DNA of 56,049 nt from Echinostoma caproni. Its lineage: Eukaryota > Platyhelminthes > Trematoda > Plagiorchiida > Echinostomatidae. The notes under the pieces are model-generated. The model worked only from the letters and a program-made list of their open reading frames with translations, was not told the DNA's origin and searched no databases. How positions within the stretch are numbered: the stretch's first letter is position 1; the number at the start of each line of letters is the position of its first letter. Shown here in pieces: positions 22,700-34,434 of the stretch. The position numbers and the translations under genes are program-made. The stretch is from NCBI GenBank assembly GCA_900618425.1, contig UZAN01039523.1, forward strand, positions 83,946 to 139,994, given 5' to 3'.

Positions 22700-25180
22700 C
22701 AAGCTGACCCGGCTAAGCACTTTTTCCATGAAAACATTGAAAAACGCAGTCTTTGATCAATTCCAATAAACTTTATATCGTTCTGGTAGCGATAATCGAG
22801 TACCTATCAATTATCATAGGCGTAAGCGGTAGTACTTAGTTTGCTAAACCCACAACTGTTTGCACCGAAAAAAACTGGTCAAATCGCTTAATTTACCGTG
22901 GAATCAAGTTGAACTGGAAAGTGAACCTGATCGTAAGCTCTACCACGCAATGATAACCATTAATTTTGTCATTGCTGAGGTCAACATAGTTCCACAAAAA
23001 AAATCTGAAAATGGAGTTCAGTAAATCAACAAAAATTTGGTAATCCCAGAAGTTGACTATTTTATTTTCCTCGCTATTGTACCTATATCTTTTTCGTTCA
23101 CCTATGGTTACCTGGAGCCGGATCTGTAAAGATTCGTGTTCAATATATATATATATATACATATATTTAAGCATACATGATCTGGTATGTTAATTTTGCT
23201 TACAAATGTTTCACCGTGGTTCTCCTTAATAATCAAACGATTTTTCTTATTTTTTTCCTATTCAATCTCTCGTTTTATTTTAACAAAGATTCAACAAATG
23301 CTTAATAATTCGGTTAATGGGAACAAATTATATTGTAAATTGTGTTCAGTTCCACTGCTTCTTGATAGTTTTTGTGAAGTTCCAGCTTGTCAAAGACAAC
23401 ATTCGTCAACTCTTTGTGAGCACTCCTGGCATCATTGCATATGCACACAGACCACAAAACGATCACACAAATAAAAATTGTTTATTTCACGATCAGTTTG
23501 ATATATCCTAGATAGTGAACTAGACATTATTACAAATTACCTTACCATAGAAAATGGGCTAAATTTGAATTATGATAAATGCAGATACAAAATCAGGTTA
23601 TTCGACCATCGGTGGCGATGCCACAGTAACATTTTGTTGTTGATTGATAGCTTGTTTAGGACGCTATAGTCGGTTTTGTTAGAACAAACAACAAAACACA
23701 TATCGGAGAATTAGAAAACATTGTTTACGTGTTCTAAGTAGCCAAACGGAATACATCATCATCGTTGTCATTGGAACCGTTTTCGCATTTCTGTTCAAGC
23801 TGCGTTGTAAGCGCTAAGCCCGCTGAATGCAATACATCTGGACCCCCGTGGATATGCACTCAAATTTTTGGCCGGGAACAGTTTGAGAGCATAAGTAAGA
23901 TTGACGTAACGAGGTTTTATGGAATAACGTATCCAAGAAATTTATGAATGACACAAATTACCCAACTGAATCAATTTATTTTTCCCCGGAAAGGATGGAA
24001 TGCTGAAGTTAAGTTGGTCGAGTTTACAGGACTCGAAGTATAAACTTGCAGTTGCTCAATGATATTTACTTGTTATTAAGCAGTCGATGATACAGAATAC
24101 GTCAATGTTTCGCTCATCAGTGAGAAGACGAACTCACAAACAACGACACATTTGTTCGCCTAGGAACTATCCAAACTTACACAAATTTATTCTGGGGGTT
24201 GCCATGTTTGGTACGAAGCGAAAAACCTCATAACATTTACAAATCCATAAATTGAGGGTTGCAACTGCATAACTTTATCCGCATTTGCCTACCTCATAAC
24301 TTTAGTTCACATACAACAACACGGTGAAGAAGTAGCATAGAGTGCATTAAACTGCACTGTAGGTTAGAAAGTACAATATAACTGTATCACTAATAGGTCT
24401 TCTAGAAATTATACAGTATACTGAAAACACTTCAAGACAAAAAGTTCAACAAAACAAAATAAAATACTTACAAATCCCTTAGAGAGGAATAGAATTTTCG
24501 ATTGTAAAAATCGTCCAATCTTTTGGAAGAAGAAATATTTTAAATCACCCAAAAGAAACTAAGTACTATTTTACCTTTTGATACTTTAGAGGCTGAATTG
24601 ATTCAATTGAACGCGTTTAAGCTGGTCATCACGTTTGTATGCAACCTATAGATTTTATCAAAAAAGCGATATTATTTAGATCTGTGCACAATTCTACAAG
24701 GTAATTTTACATATTTCAGTTACACATCATATCATTTTATAAGGCATACTCAACAATTCGCCTTACTGAACCGGAAAGCGGCTATAAAAAACTGCAGAGA
24801 AATCAACGTGATCTATTGCATTATGTAGTCGTCTGAATGTTGGGTCAGTTATACGATTGATTGCATGCCGTCAAGTCCCATACACAACTCTTTTAATCCT
24901 ATCCATGTGGAAAAAATTGCACAGATGTCGTGACATTTATGAAACAGGTGATTCGTATTTAATATTTATCAGAAACATAACGATATTTAGAACGACATTT
25001 CGCCTTAGTTGTGTACGTTTATTACTGAGAACTTTTCAAGTTTTTCCAGCTGTGTATATATAGCTTAATTAGAAGTTCAAACTTTCACCCAGTATTGAAT
25101 CAACTTTATCGCTTTTTTAGTGTACAAATAAGTTAATTCTCAATAAACCTAGCTTTCTTGTTATTTAAGAATGATTATGC
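22700..25180. other. AT-rich interval, nothing recognised
   Basis: Only short frames. A (TA)n run lies at about 23142-23159. No transposon protein, RNA gene or splice-bounded block stood out. Confidence 0.5.
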
Positions 25181-25187
25181 TGCGGGA

Positions 25188-25330
25188 GGCGGTGATCGAG
25201 CGGTATTTTTCAGTAACAGTAATAGTTTTTTATCCTAACTCGATCACCGTAAATGAACACTGCATCTACATTGATATTCCAGAAATCCCTTTGATTGGCC
25301 GCTTCCCTTTTCTGAACGTTGTTTGTACAC
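25188..25330 (+). repeat. SINE-like repeat, copy A
   Basis: The right part of this segment (25294-25325) reads TTGATTGGCCGCTTCCC, then TTTTCTGAACGTTG. It aligns with the reverse complement of 36155-36184, which reads TTGATTGGCCGCTTCCC followed by CCTTCCTGAACATTG. The similarity continues weakly leftward for about 60 bases in both copies. The left part here contains an 11-bp inverted repeat (CGGTGATCGAG at 25190, CTCGATCACCG at 25239). In the other copy the corresponding head is a tRNA-like sequence with a B box. The copies are too diverged to define the ends. Confidence 0.5.
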
Positions 25331-25339
25331 TATAAAAAG

Positions 25340-27690
25340 AAGGTAAATAACTATGAAAATCAAATCTCAACCACACACACCGATTAGGTTTGTCTTAAGA
25401 GATCGACACTATCAGAACAAGTTACTTGACAAAGCAGCACCGCGTCAGACCCGGCCTGTTCTGATCGGGGAAAGAGACAAAAATGCAAGTTGCCCAAACA
25501 TCATTTCAAACATATCAATGACTCGTGAGATTTACCTCAAGTTTCAAAAACTGCCAAATTTTTGATTCTCACGTCAGATTTCCTAATTCGTAGCAAAATA
25601 ACATGAACTATGGTGTGGCATGCATTTATCAGACAATCTTTTCCTCTTCATACCGGTTATATCAGATTCATTTTTATCTATAATCCTTTGAGAATAAACC
25701 TGCATAAGCACTGCTTAAGTGCTTTAAGAAAGTGAAACAGGCTTTTATTCAGTCAATGAATTTAGGTAGCTTTGTGTCACAAATAAGACCCTGGATGTTC
25801 CATCTCTACCAAGCCTTACGTTGATAAAATGTGTTCACCGCTATCTTGTAATCAACCTAATTCTGAATAAAAAATCAAGTTCATCCTGCTCTCACATGTC
25901 TGATTAGTTGCTTGCTTACTCATCACGTGAGCATCGCATGCTCATATTATCATGGTGAGCTCTATGTGCTTATCCACATGCTTCCCAACAATTCCATTTC
26001 CAATCTGACTTTGAGCTTGGGCTTTCATCAATGATTTTGATCAGTTTCAGACAACAAGGAAATTCCATTTTATAATTATTTCCCGAGGAACTGAATAATG
26101 TAGTCAATCGTGGGATGAGGGATTGTATTGGTTCATCTCAACTATAAAAATAAATCGATTTTCATTTGTAGTAATCAGTTATTTTAAAAAATGATTTATA
26201 GCATTTTTTTAACCCTGTTAATTATACTGCTGCGAAGGAAGAATGATAAACAGCAGTATGTTCGCAAATATTTCATTGCATCTCGACCAATGCTCATTGC
26301 AGAAAATAAGGTGTACAGTTCAGGGTATACTGAGCTTTAATAATTAAATACAACCTGGTTAACATACATTTCCCAACATGAGAAAGTTCGGGTTTTGAAC
26401 GTTTAATCTCTCTTTCATTCGATCACGGTAGTGATCCGGAAATCTTAATGAAAAGATATCTCTCAAACGATTTATCGTGATCAGTTAGCTGACAGGTGCC
26501 TATTTATTGATGATATAATATTTATTTTTGTATACGATAGGTGTTATACTCTGATAGCCTAATATTTATAAGGCTAATCTCACGAAAAATACGTTTCGTG
26601 ATATGCTCCGTTCCAAAAAGCTGCGTTGTATTCTGTTCTTTTTTCTTAGGTGTTACACAATGTTTTTTACACGAGGGGTACCAATCCCTGACTTCCAAAT
26701 GAGTAAACACTATTGATGAGCTCTAACAAGAGCAAAACTCACATTTGTCGCTTCCGAAAAGTACAAACGACTGAACGAACTAAATATTACGCGTAAAAAT
26801 GAGATGAGATCGAGATGCCTACCAATTGAATTTTCAAACATCATCACTTTTCTTTACGTAATGATGACACAGTTAATCGCAGTTTTAAATTCATCCACGT
26901 TAGTAAAATAAGCTGTTATTGGTACTCCTTAGGTAGTATATCTCTGGCCTGGGTATGTGAGCATATACGTCCGCTGCTATGCTACAAACAAAAATGGAAT
27001 TGTTATAAAGAGTAATTCAGCTAATCTTGGATTCTTTTGTTTGCTTCATGTATTGGTTAAACAGAAACGCACACAGAGAGATAAATCATGATATTTTTAG
27101 TGAAAAATTAAACTACAATACCTTTATCACACAGCCTTAGTACTAGACGATTAGTTTTCTTCGGTGATTTAAAGGAATTTCCCGAAAGTGATATGTAAAC
27201 CGTCTTTCACATCAGGTATTATGGGTATTGATCCATCTGATCGTCATAACAAGAGCACATTTAGCAAACTGAAGTTATCGACTGAGGTCTTTTTCTGAAT
27301 GCGATTCGCTGATTTCTTTCCGAAAACTATTTCATTATACTATCTTGTATCCATTTTCGGAAAATAGTGTTCCGTTTCGCGCAATTATTACCAGTTTTAT
27401 TTGTTATTGAAAGCGTTTAATATAATTCAGACGTTTATTTTAGCATTTTGAATTAGTTGTCAACTGTTAGCTGCACGTCAGGTTTATTTCAACAGCCGTT
27501 GCTTTTGCTCGGAAAAGAGTTTTCACACATGCACATCAGTGCACTCTTGATGTTTACTTAATTTTTCGTGATCATAAACGTTTAAAATTCTCGTAAATGC
27601 GAAATCCATTTATTGAATGAATGAATTAAGTTTTCCGGTTAACAGCTATCTGTATGCAATAGCCTTCTCAGCAGACTCCCCATATTGTCT
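25340..27690. other. AT-rich interval with one hairpin
   Basis: No genes recognised. An imperfect stem at 26224-26259 has arms ATACTGCTG and CAGCAGTAT nine bases long with an 18-base loop, flanked by a second short inverted pair (TGCGAA/TTCGCA). Nothing suggests a function for it. Confidence 0.45.
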
Positions 27691-27744
27691 TGCATTCGGC
27701 GCCTCGTGAATGAATAAAGCTTTAATTTAGCAGCGAACGAACAT

Positions 27745-28235
27745 TTGATTGGGGAAATGCATGGTTTCCACGATTTTGTGTATCATTTCAGTCGTCCATG
27801 ACCACAGAATGCATAATGCTATAATACGGTTGCGACCTGCTGGCAGCTTGCGCCAACTCAGGTGCTACGGGTTTGATGGGATCCGTTTGATTGAATGGGT
27901 TTTGTCTGTAAATGTGTCCGTGCACAGTTGCGGTTCCGGGTTCTTTATCGGGTTTCGTTTCTGACGAAACAGAGTGGGATAAATTTTCCAGCTTGCGCGG
28001 CCAGCAAACGGGCGAGTGCCCGGAGTGCATTGCTGACGGACCACCTGTTTCCCACTCAGAATAGCACGAATGGTGTACCACATACAACCGCCCACCCACG
28101 CACACCCGCATGTACGCACAAAGAGAAATGCAGAATTGATTATCCGCCCCTAAATGCGGTGTTCTGTTCTATAGTCCGTGCACGCATTTGGGGCATGCAG
28201 AGAGGCCTTCTATCCATCCAACCATTTGTGTGACT
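27745..28235. other. GC-richer island with overlapping open frames
   Basis: About 490 bases are clearly GC-richer than their surroundings and are open in several frames on both strands (for example 107 codons on the minus strand at 27788-28111 and 112 on the plus strand at 27895-28233). Because several frames are open at once, the length of any one is weak evidence of coding. A CA-rich stretch lies at 28085-28115. It could be an exon, a promoter region of a host gene, or an unrecognised repeat. Confidence 0.3.
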
Positions 28236-28239
28236 ACAA

Positions 28240-30050
28240 GTGTCATTGTATCCTGAGAAAATAGACGATCGGTTGGAGATAGACGATAATTAGCTCGTCA
28301 TATCTGTTCTCACGAATACCACAATAAAATTCAACGAATCAAACCAGTTTCCCCAAGATTGATACGGTGTGTCAGCAAAACAGCGGTTTCCATCTCGCAT
28401 GGTGTTCTTATCGTAAATATGAAAATAATATATATTTGTATGTATTCTATTCTGTATGCTTTATATCAAATTCAATATAAAACAACCAACTCTGAATAAA
28501 AGGAATGAGTGCATGAATAAAACTTTAGAGGCATTCCCGAATTATTTTGAAGTTCCATTCCCATGGGATCAATGAACCAGTATTGGGTGCACAGGTACAG
28601 CTTTCATGCTTCCTTTTCTGTGTGTATTACATCATTTGAAAGAATTAAATTTGTCGTTGAACCATGTAAAATTCACCCTAACTACAGATCCAAATTAATT
28701 GCTGGATCCAAAATGTCACGCGGGCTAAAGATTGTTTATTCTTTAACTGGCGTCCTGTGGAAGCCTGTAAGGCGGCGGATTATCTATCCCCAGTTGAATC
28801 AGCAACGGTAGCATTCAGACAAGCTAAACGTAGATATTTATGCTTCCTTTTGTTTACCTTTAAGAACTTGTTCGTTCTGTTTAGTCTGTTGAACTATGCC
28901 ACTATTTCATGAAACCTAAATCTCCCGCTCCATAATTAGTTCCAAAATGTGGTGCGCTTTGTGATGCAACTCTAGCTGCAGAAGATTACAAGGATCTAGT
29001 GTGACGTACCGTTACGGTTAAAGTCAAGGAATTGCTGTGCAGATACTGTATTCTCGAGAAACTGAATCATGTATGACTATAGCTTTCAATCGATTTAACC
29101 TGTTCTCTTGTGTTTCCTCTTCCCTTCGTCTCTCGTCAATTGACAAGATACTACTAAAATGGGTTATAAATTAAGTTTGCCATTCATATCCAAACACAAA
29201 ACATTTAAGGGTTCCAAGTGTGATTGTAATGTATAACGAAATATCAAATCAAAAACGCTAATCCTAAATACCCATGGAGGAAACAAACCAATAAAAAATG
29301 AAGTTTTCGGTTAGTTTGATCAATTTAGCAGACAAATTTGATGGAACTGGTCAGTTTGTTGTATCTCTGAATGAGTAAGTGGTTGAATGTATTACTAGGC
29401 AAAGACTTAGGAAATTCCGACCAAGGTCACACGGCGCTAGGTCTTTACACAACTCAGTCACCAGCAATCTGCCTTCACACTGTCAATGGTGAGTCAAGAT
29501 AGTATCTGTTAATTTTAATTTGGGGGCTCATGCGCATTCAGAAATGCGTAGAAATTTTTTTTTCAACCCCCTGTTTCTAACCAGCCGGTCAAATATCTTC
29601 CCTTCTACCTGTTTCGACAGTTCCAACTAACAGGAACTGAACCACACACTAAGGCACTATATAATTGGGTGCATTGAGTAGATGGAAAAGAAAAAATCTA
29701 TTATACTTCTCAGTTGGTGTAGTCATCTGTCGCCAATTAGTACATTGACCATCTTATGTTGGAAAATCACCATTCACTGCAAAAATCTAGTGAACAATCG
29801 TTCTAATTTCTATTTTCGACTGATCAATAAAATAGATATCCCAGTTGAGCTCAATTAGTCAATTATTTGCCTTCTAACATCTTGTTCTGTTATTTGCTAA
29901 AACCAGTAAACAGGGTGGACAGTCGTTATCATCCTTGGATCTTCTAACTTGTACTGTATTTAGAGTGAAACCCGTGTTTCCATACTGTTTGAGAGCGTTC
30001 TTCTTCATCAAAGTATGAGCAGAGAAGTGTAGTTCAGAATTGGGTCAATT
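28240..30050. other. AT-rich interval, nothing recognised
   Basis: Short frames only; an 82-codon frame at 28563-28811 has no recognisable motif. It ends next to the degraded RTE fragment on the minus strand. Confidence 0.45.
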
Positions 30051-30059
30051 GACTAAGCT

Positions 30060-30745
30060 GTCATGAACTCATTATTGTAGTTCAAATCAATTATGTGCAA
30101 CCCACTTTTCTCTCGACATCGCTTTCCCAACACCCTGAGTGCAAAAAGGACTTCAATTAACACGCTCCAATCTTCAAGTACAAGGAATTGAGAATAAGGA
30201 TTTGCCTTGGCCCAAATAACGGAATAAAAGAGATCGACTGGATAGTGCAAAACCACTGTATGTTTAATGCTCCCATTGATTGAATGGAAGCAAAGTGAAC
30301 GAAACACGCACTAAACTGTGTGCAATGCAACACGTGGCTAATGCAAATATCTGGTTTACTGTTTAAATGTACTATCCACATGGTTAGTTTCACCGAGCCT
30401 TCGATATGCATGCCGACACTTCCTCCTTTGACTAATCGTCCGGGTGAGATGTAGCTGCCTAGATAGCAAAGTTTGTTTACCTACTGTATCACTTCCCCAG
30501 TTAGAGTGAGGTAGACGGGAGGATGGGTGAATCCAGTCTTTTAGCAACATTTTAGACTTTGAAGGTGCACAACGCATACCAGATATGACTACGCTATCAA
30601 TCAAACCATCCAGAAAAGTTTGCAGTTTACCTGAATTTTCACCTAGCAGTACAATTTCACCTGCATACTCCAGATCATACAGTCTATCATCCGGTAGCAA
30701 ATCGATGCCACTATCCTCGCAAGAGAACAGGGTGTTAACCTGACT
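30060..30745 (-). pseudogene. Second RTE-type RT fragment, heavily degraded
   Basis: From about 30745 downward the minus strand reads CEDSGIDLLPDDRLYDLEYA, GEIVLLGENSGKLQTFLDG, LIDSVVISGMRCAPSKSKML. This is the RTE palm motif C region and following thumb (consensus LEYADDIVLLGEN, MRFAPSKCKMLLQDW). The catalytic YADD is changed to YAGE, removing both aspartates. Below 30410 the text continues in another frame and soon fades. It is a different, more diverged copy from the one at 20.5-22.6 kb. The fragment is dead and lacks both ends. Confidence 0.8.
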
Positions 30746-30749
30746 ACAT

Positions 30750-31270
30750 TTCGTCTACTGATGTTAACTCGATACACTGGTTCTCACAGGTGCATTGAAT
30801 GAACGCAATTACCAATCTGGTGATCTTCTGGATGTGTCCTGTAGATGAATGATATCCGTTCCATCCTGTGTGAGTTAGGGTAATATGGTCATCCGAAAGT
30901 TGCAACAAGACTTACAGCATCCCTGATCAGTTATCTTACACCCAGTTGATAATAAGAAGCATTTGTGGTCCATGCAAACAGAGGCAACCGTGTAATAGTA
31001 AACCACTGACAGTTCATCTGATTCGAGTTATTTCGCGTGCAAAAAGAAGCAGTTGGTCGTTTTTCACCACATGCTGCAGCAAAACAATGATCTTGCAGTT
31101 TAGCAGAACTGTTGAACTAATCAACCACCTCTCTGCAGTTTCTTGAAAGCGTGATTGTTTTGTTTCATATGCCATACTTCGTTCTGTATAACCCCACATT
31201 GATCACAGTGATATCAATTAATTGAAATCACCAAAAGTATTAAATAAATTTGTTTATTCAATGTCTCATT
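30750..31270. other. Short interval between RTE fragment and CR1 element
   Basis: No gene or repeat recognised in these 520 bases. Confidence 0.4.
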
Positions 31271-31536
31271 AAACTCAGTTCAGTTCAGTTTGCACAGGAC
31301 AGAAAATGGCCACGGCCATTCGAGCGTCCAGAATTCCTTCGGTGGTATGCGGTCAAGTATGGCATTCACCACTGTGAAAAGTAATCCATACTTCCTGGCT
31401 GAAAAGAGGAAGGGAAAGACGTCTCATCTCACATCCAAGGCGAGAGATTGTTACACGTGAGCAGAGCGAAAACAAAAAATATACAACCTGAGTGACCCGC
31501 TTTCAATCCTCTCAGTTTTCTCAAGTCGCTAGCTTG

Positions 31537-31760
31537 TCAGACCTCCACTTCAGGAACAAGTTCACACCACCGTTCGTCCAGGGTCGATTTAAATGCTAGC
31601 ACCGTCTGCAGTTGTACTAGCTCCACAAGTAGTCTGTTCCATATGTTTACTACCCTGTCACTGAAGAAGTATGACCGGGCTATTAGTCGAGACCGGGCCT
31701 TGACTAGCTTCATTTCATGCCCCTTGTACGAGAATCCAGCGCTTCCTAAAACAGGGTTTC
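31537..31760 (-). pseudogene. CR1 LINE ORF2, C-terminal segment
   Basis: A third frame continues directly with NPVLGSAGFSYKGHEMKLVK, ARSRLIARSYFFSDRVVNIW and FKSTLDERWCELVPEVEV, and ends at a TGA (31537-31539). The F-F-S-x-R-V-V-N-x-W-N block is characteristic of the C-terminus of CR1-type LINE proteins. No stop interrupts it, so the whole C-terminus is recovered once the single extra base upstream is allowed for. Confidence 0.85.
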
Positions 31761-32510
31761 TGGTCTTTCATTATCATAAATACTTCTATCATATCTCCCC
31801 TGAGCCTTCTCCTTTCTAAAGAGAATGGTCCCAGGTCCTTAAGCCTTTGCTTGTAGCTTTTACCTCGCTGACCCTCAACCATTTTCGTTGCCAGTCGCTG
31901 AACGCGCTCTAAGCAAGCGGCATCCTTTTTGAAGAAGGGTGACCATGCCTGCACACAGTACTCGAGGTGAGGTCTAACTATAGCTTTGTACAGAGGCACG
32001 AACACCTCCGGCTTTCTGCAAGACAATGCTGACCTCAATCTGAAGAGTTCTCTGCGAGCCTTATTTGCGGCTGCTACGCACTGCTGGGCCCAGCGGAAAT
32101 CGGAGGTTGCGACAATACCCAGGTCCTTTACCTTACCAAACGGTTCTATCGTGAACGGACCCAGGTCTTGCACTACTGTCAAGCTTCCGTCAGTCCGCGA
32201 TAGCAACTGGCTTTTACCAGCATTCAGCGGCAAATCCCACTTCTGTGCACAGCTAAGGACAACAGTTATGTCTCTTTTTAGGTTCTCTCTTCCTTCAGAT
32301 CCAACCACCTTGACATCGTCGGCGAAGAAAAAGGTGGGCGATGTCAGCAGCGCAGCAAGATCGTTTACGAAAAGCAGGAACAACAATGGACCTAGCACAG
32401 AGCCCTGAGGTACACCACTTGTGACGAGTGCTGTACAGGAGCACTTGTCACCTACTTTGACGTAGAAGGTTCTGTTTGTGACGAAATCTCTCAGCCATTT
32501 GTGGATTTGT
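31715..32510 (-). pseudogene. CR1 LINE ORF2, RT motifs B-C and thumb
   Basis: In the second frame the protein resumes with KWLRDFVTNRTFYVKVGD, TSGVPQGSVLGPLLFLLFVN (motif B) and TFFFADDVKVV (motif C, FADD intact), then thumb motifs KVKDLGIVATSDFRWAQQ, KAIVRPHLEYCVQAWSPF and CLERVQRLATKMVEGQRG. All catalytic residues expected in this part are present. The frame is lost at 31757-31759, where an extra A in CAGAAACCC shifts reading just before the C-terminus. Confidence 0.88.
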
Positions 32511-34146
32511 CACTTATGCCGAACGCATCTATTTTGACCAGTGGCAGGCGTTGACTAACCGAGTGAAACGCCTTGCTAAAGTCAAGATAATACACATCAA
32601 CCCTGTGTCCCTCGTCCAATCTTCTGGTAACTTCGTCCAAGAAGCACAGTAGATTAGTCAAACAGGACCTACCTTTGAGAAACCCCTGTTGAGTTGGACA
32701 CAGCACAGAGTTCTGCATTAGGTGCTGGCATATATAGGTGCGAATAATCTTTTCTAGCACCTTACACAAGATACTAGTTAGACTAACTGGCCTGTAGTTA
32801 CTTAACTCTGTTCGGGCTCCCCCCTTATGTATGGCTACCACCGCTGCAACCTTCGAGTCCCTCGGTAGGACACCCTGATCTAATGAAGCTTTGAATAACT
32901 TAAACACCGGTCCTGCGAGGATGTCAGCTATGGGCTTGATTATAGCAGGGTGGATCTCTTCTGGTCCAGCCGCTTTATGAACGTCTAGGCCCTCCAAGTG
33001 CTGNNNNNNNNNNNNNNNNNNNNNNNNNNNNNNNNNNNNNNNNNNNNNNNNNNNNNNNNNNNNNNNNNNNNNNNNNNNNNNNNNNNNNNNNNNNNNNNNN
33101 NNNNNNNNNNNNNNNNNNNNNNNNNNNNNNNNNNNNNNNNNNNNNNNNNNNNNNNNNNNNNNNNNNNNNNNNNNNNNNNNNNNNNNNNNNNNNNNNNNNN
33201 NNNNNNNNNNNNNNNNNNNNNNNNNNNNNNNNNNNNNNNNNNNNNNNNNNNNNNNNNNNNNNNNNNNNNNNNNNNNNNNNNNNNNNNNNNNNNNNNNNNN
33301 NNNNNNNNNNNNNNNNNNNNNNNNNNNNNNNNNNNNNNNNNNNNNNNNNNNNNNNNNNNNNNNNNNNNNNNNNNNNNNNNNNNNNNNNNNNNNNNNNNNN
33401 NNNNNNNNNNNNNNNNNNNNNNNNNNNNNNNNNNNNNNNNNNNNNNNNNNNNNNNNNNNNNNNNNNNNNNNNNNNNNNNNCCCGATTTCTGGCGGGGATG
33501 TTCCTAACTCCAAAGTTCTCGGCATACTGTCATCTATTCGGTGCACACTGCCAAAATATCCATCCAATGCATCTGCCTTATCCTGGTCGTCCATCACGAC
33601 TGATGCAGCACCTATATTTAATGGTCCTATACCCTCTGTCAGTGCTGCTTTGGACTGAAGGTAGCTATAGTATTTCTTCGGTTTTATTTTAGCGCATTTG
33701 GCCAGTCCAAGCTCATGTTGCCGTTCTGCTTCTCGTATTAGCCTAATCGCCTGATTTCTACACCTTCTATACCTGACCCACGCCTGTTGATTTCCGGAAG
33801 CTCTAAAGTTCTTCCAGTACCCATNATATTCATTTTGTAGATATAAAAGGACCTCCTTAATAAACATCCAATGATCTTCTACACTGACCCCTTTCGGAGC
33901 CTCCCTAACCAACTCCGATGCCCTGTTTCTAAGATTCCCTAGATCCATACATCCGAAATTTCTAATGAGCTTGGGTGGTCCCCTAGCTTGTCGCATGCAC
34001 ACTTTGATCGACAGGATGACGTGGTCACTCTTACCTAGCGGTGGGAGCGACTGTAGCGCCATGATATCATTTTTGTGCGTGGTGATCACTAGATCTAGGT
34101 TCCAAAAAGGTTCCAAAAAGACCAACCTATAGCATATGAACCTCAA
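32491..34146 (-). pseudogene. CR1 LINE ORF2, endonuclease end to RT motif A
   Basis: The frame starts in the tail of the endonuclease (NLDLVITTHKND, then PLGKSDHVILSI, with the catalytic S-D-H), passes the linker (DHWMFIKEVLLYLQNEY, RRCRNQAIRLIREAERQ) and reaches LDGYFGSVHRID before a 477-base gap. After the gap come HKAAGPEEIHPAIIKPIADI, VVAIHKGGARTELSNYRPVS, QQGFLKGRSCLTNLLCFLDE and motif A VYYLDFSKAFHSV, in which the catalytic D is kept and the usual AFD reads AFH. An 11-base tandem duplication at 34098-34119 disturbs the endonuclease part. The frame ends at 32491 because one A appears to be missing from an A run at 32506-32508. Confidence 0.87.
33004..33480. other. Assembly gap (477 N)
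   Basis: A run of 477 unknown bases interrupts the CR1 LINE ORF2. It is a multiple of three, so the frame happens to be the same on both sides. The surrounding protein suggests that far less sequence is missing; see the finding on gap size. Confidence 0.98.
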
Positions 34147-34434
34147 CCTGTTTCTTGTATGATGCTCTCAGAAACGTGCGTCATTTGTAGGTTTAGAGAA
34201 GCTATATGTGATCCGTTGAAGGAAAATATGAAAATTCAATTGCTTTGTTTTACCGTTTCATTTACCCCATGCCAACAGTATAACAAGCACACTAACAATC
34301 CCTTCTGCCCTAAACATTTTATAAATTGTAGAATTATACCAAATAGCTTTTCCCTAACAAATGATTAGCAAGTGCCCATTAGAAACATTTCACCAAACAA
34401 GACCAACTATGTGTGCTAATCTTGTGACTGTCGT

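Larger units (their letters stand above)
31271..34146 (-). mobile_element. CR1-type LINE, 5'-truncated, best preserved element
   Basis: The minus strand carries the end of an endonuclease domain, the full RT (interrupted by an assembly gap), the C-terminal region and a 3' untranslated region of about 265 bases. The 3' end carries three AACTG units on the element strand (31276-31290), the kind of short 3' repeat typical of CR1 elements. The 5' end fades near 34146, within the endonuclease, as expected of truncated LINE copies. Apart from the gap, one ambiguous base (33825) and two single-base frameshifts, the coding sequence is open, making this the youngest-looking element in the window. It is a different family from the CR1-like copies at 36.4 and 48-52 kb. 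Confidence 0.9.

Noticed and set aside
27955..27980. Short inverted repeat GTTTC-TGAC-GAAAC as a terminator or regulatory hairpin
   Set aside because: Five-base arms occur frequently by chance and there is no adjacent gene.
32998..33507. Plus-strand frame of 169 codons across the N gap
   Set aside because: It consists almost entirely of unknown bases.
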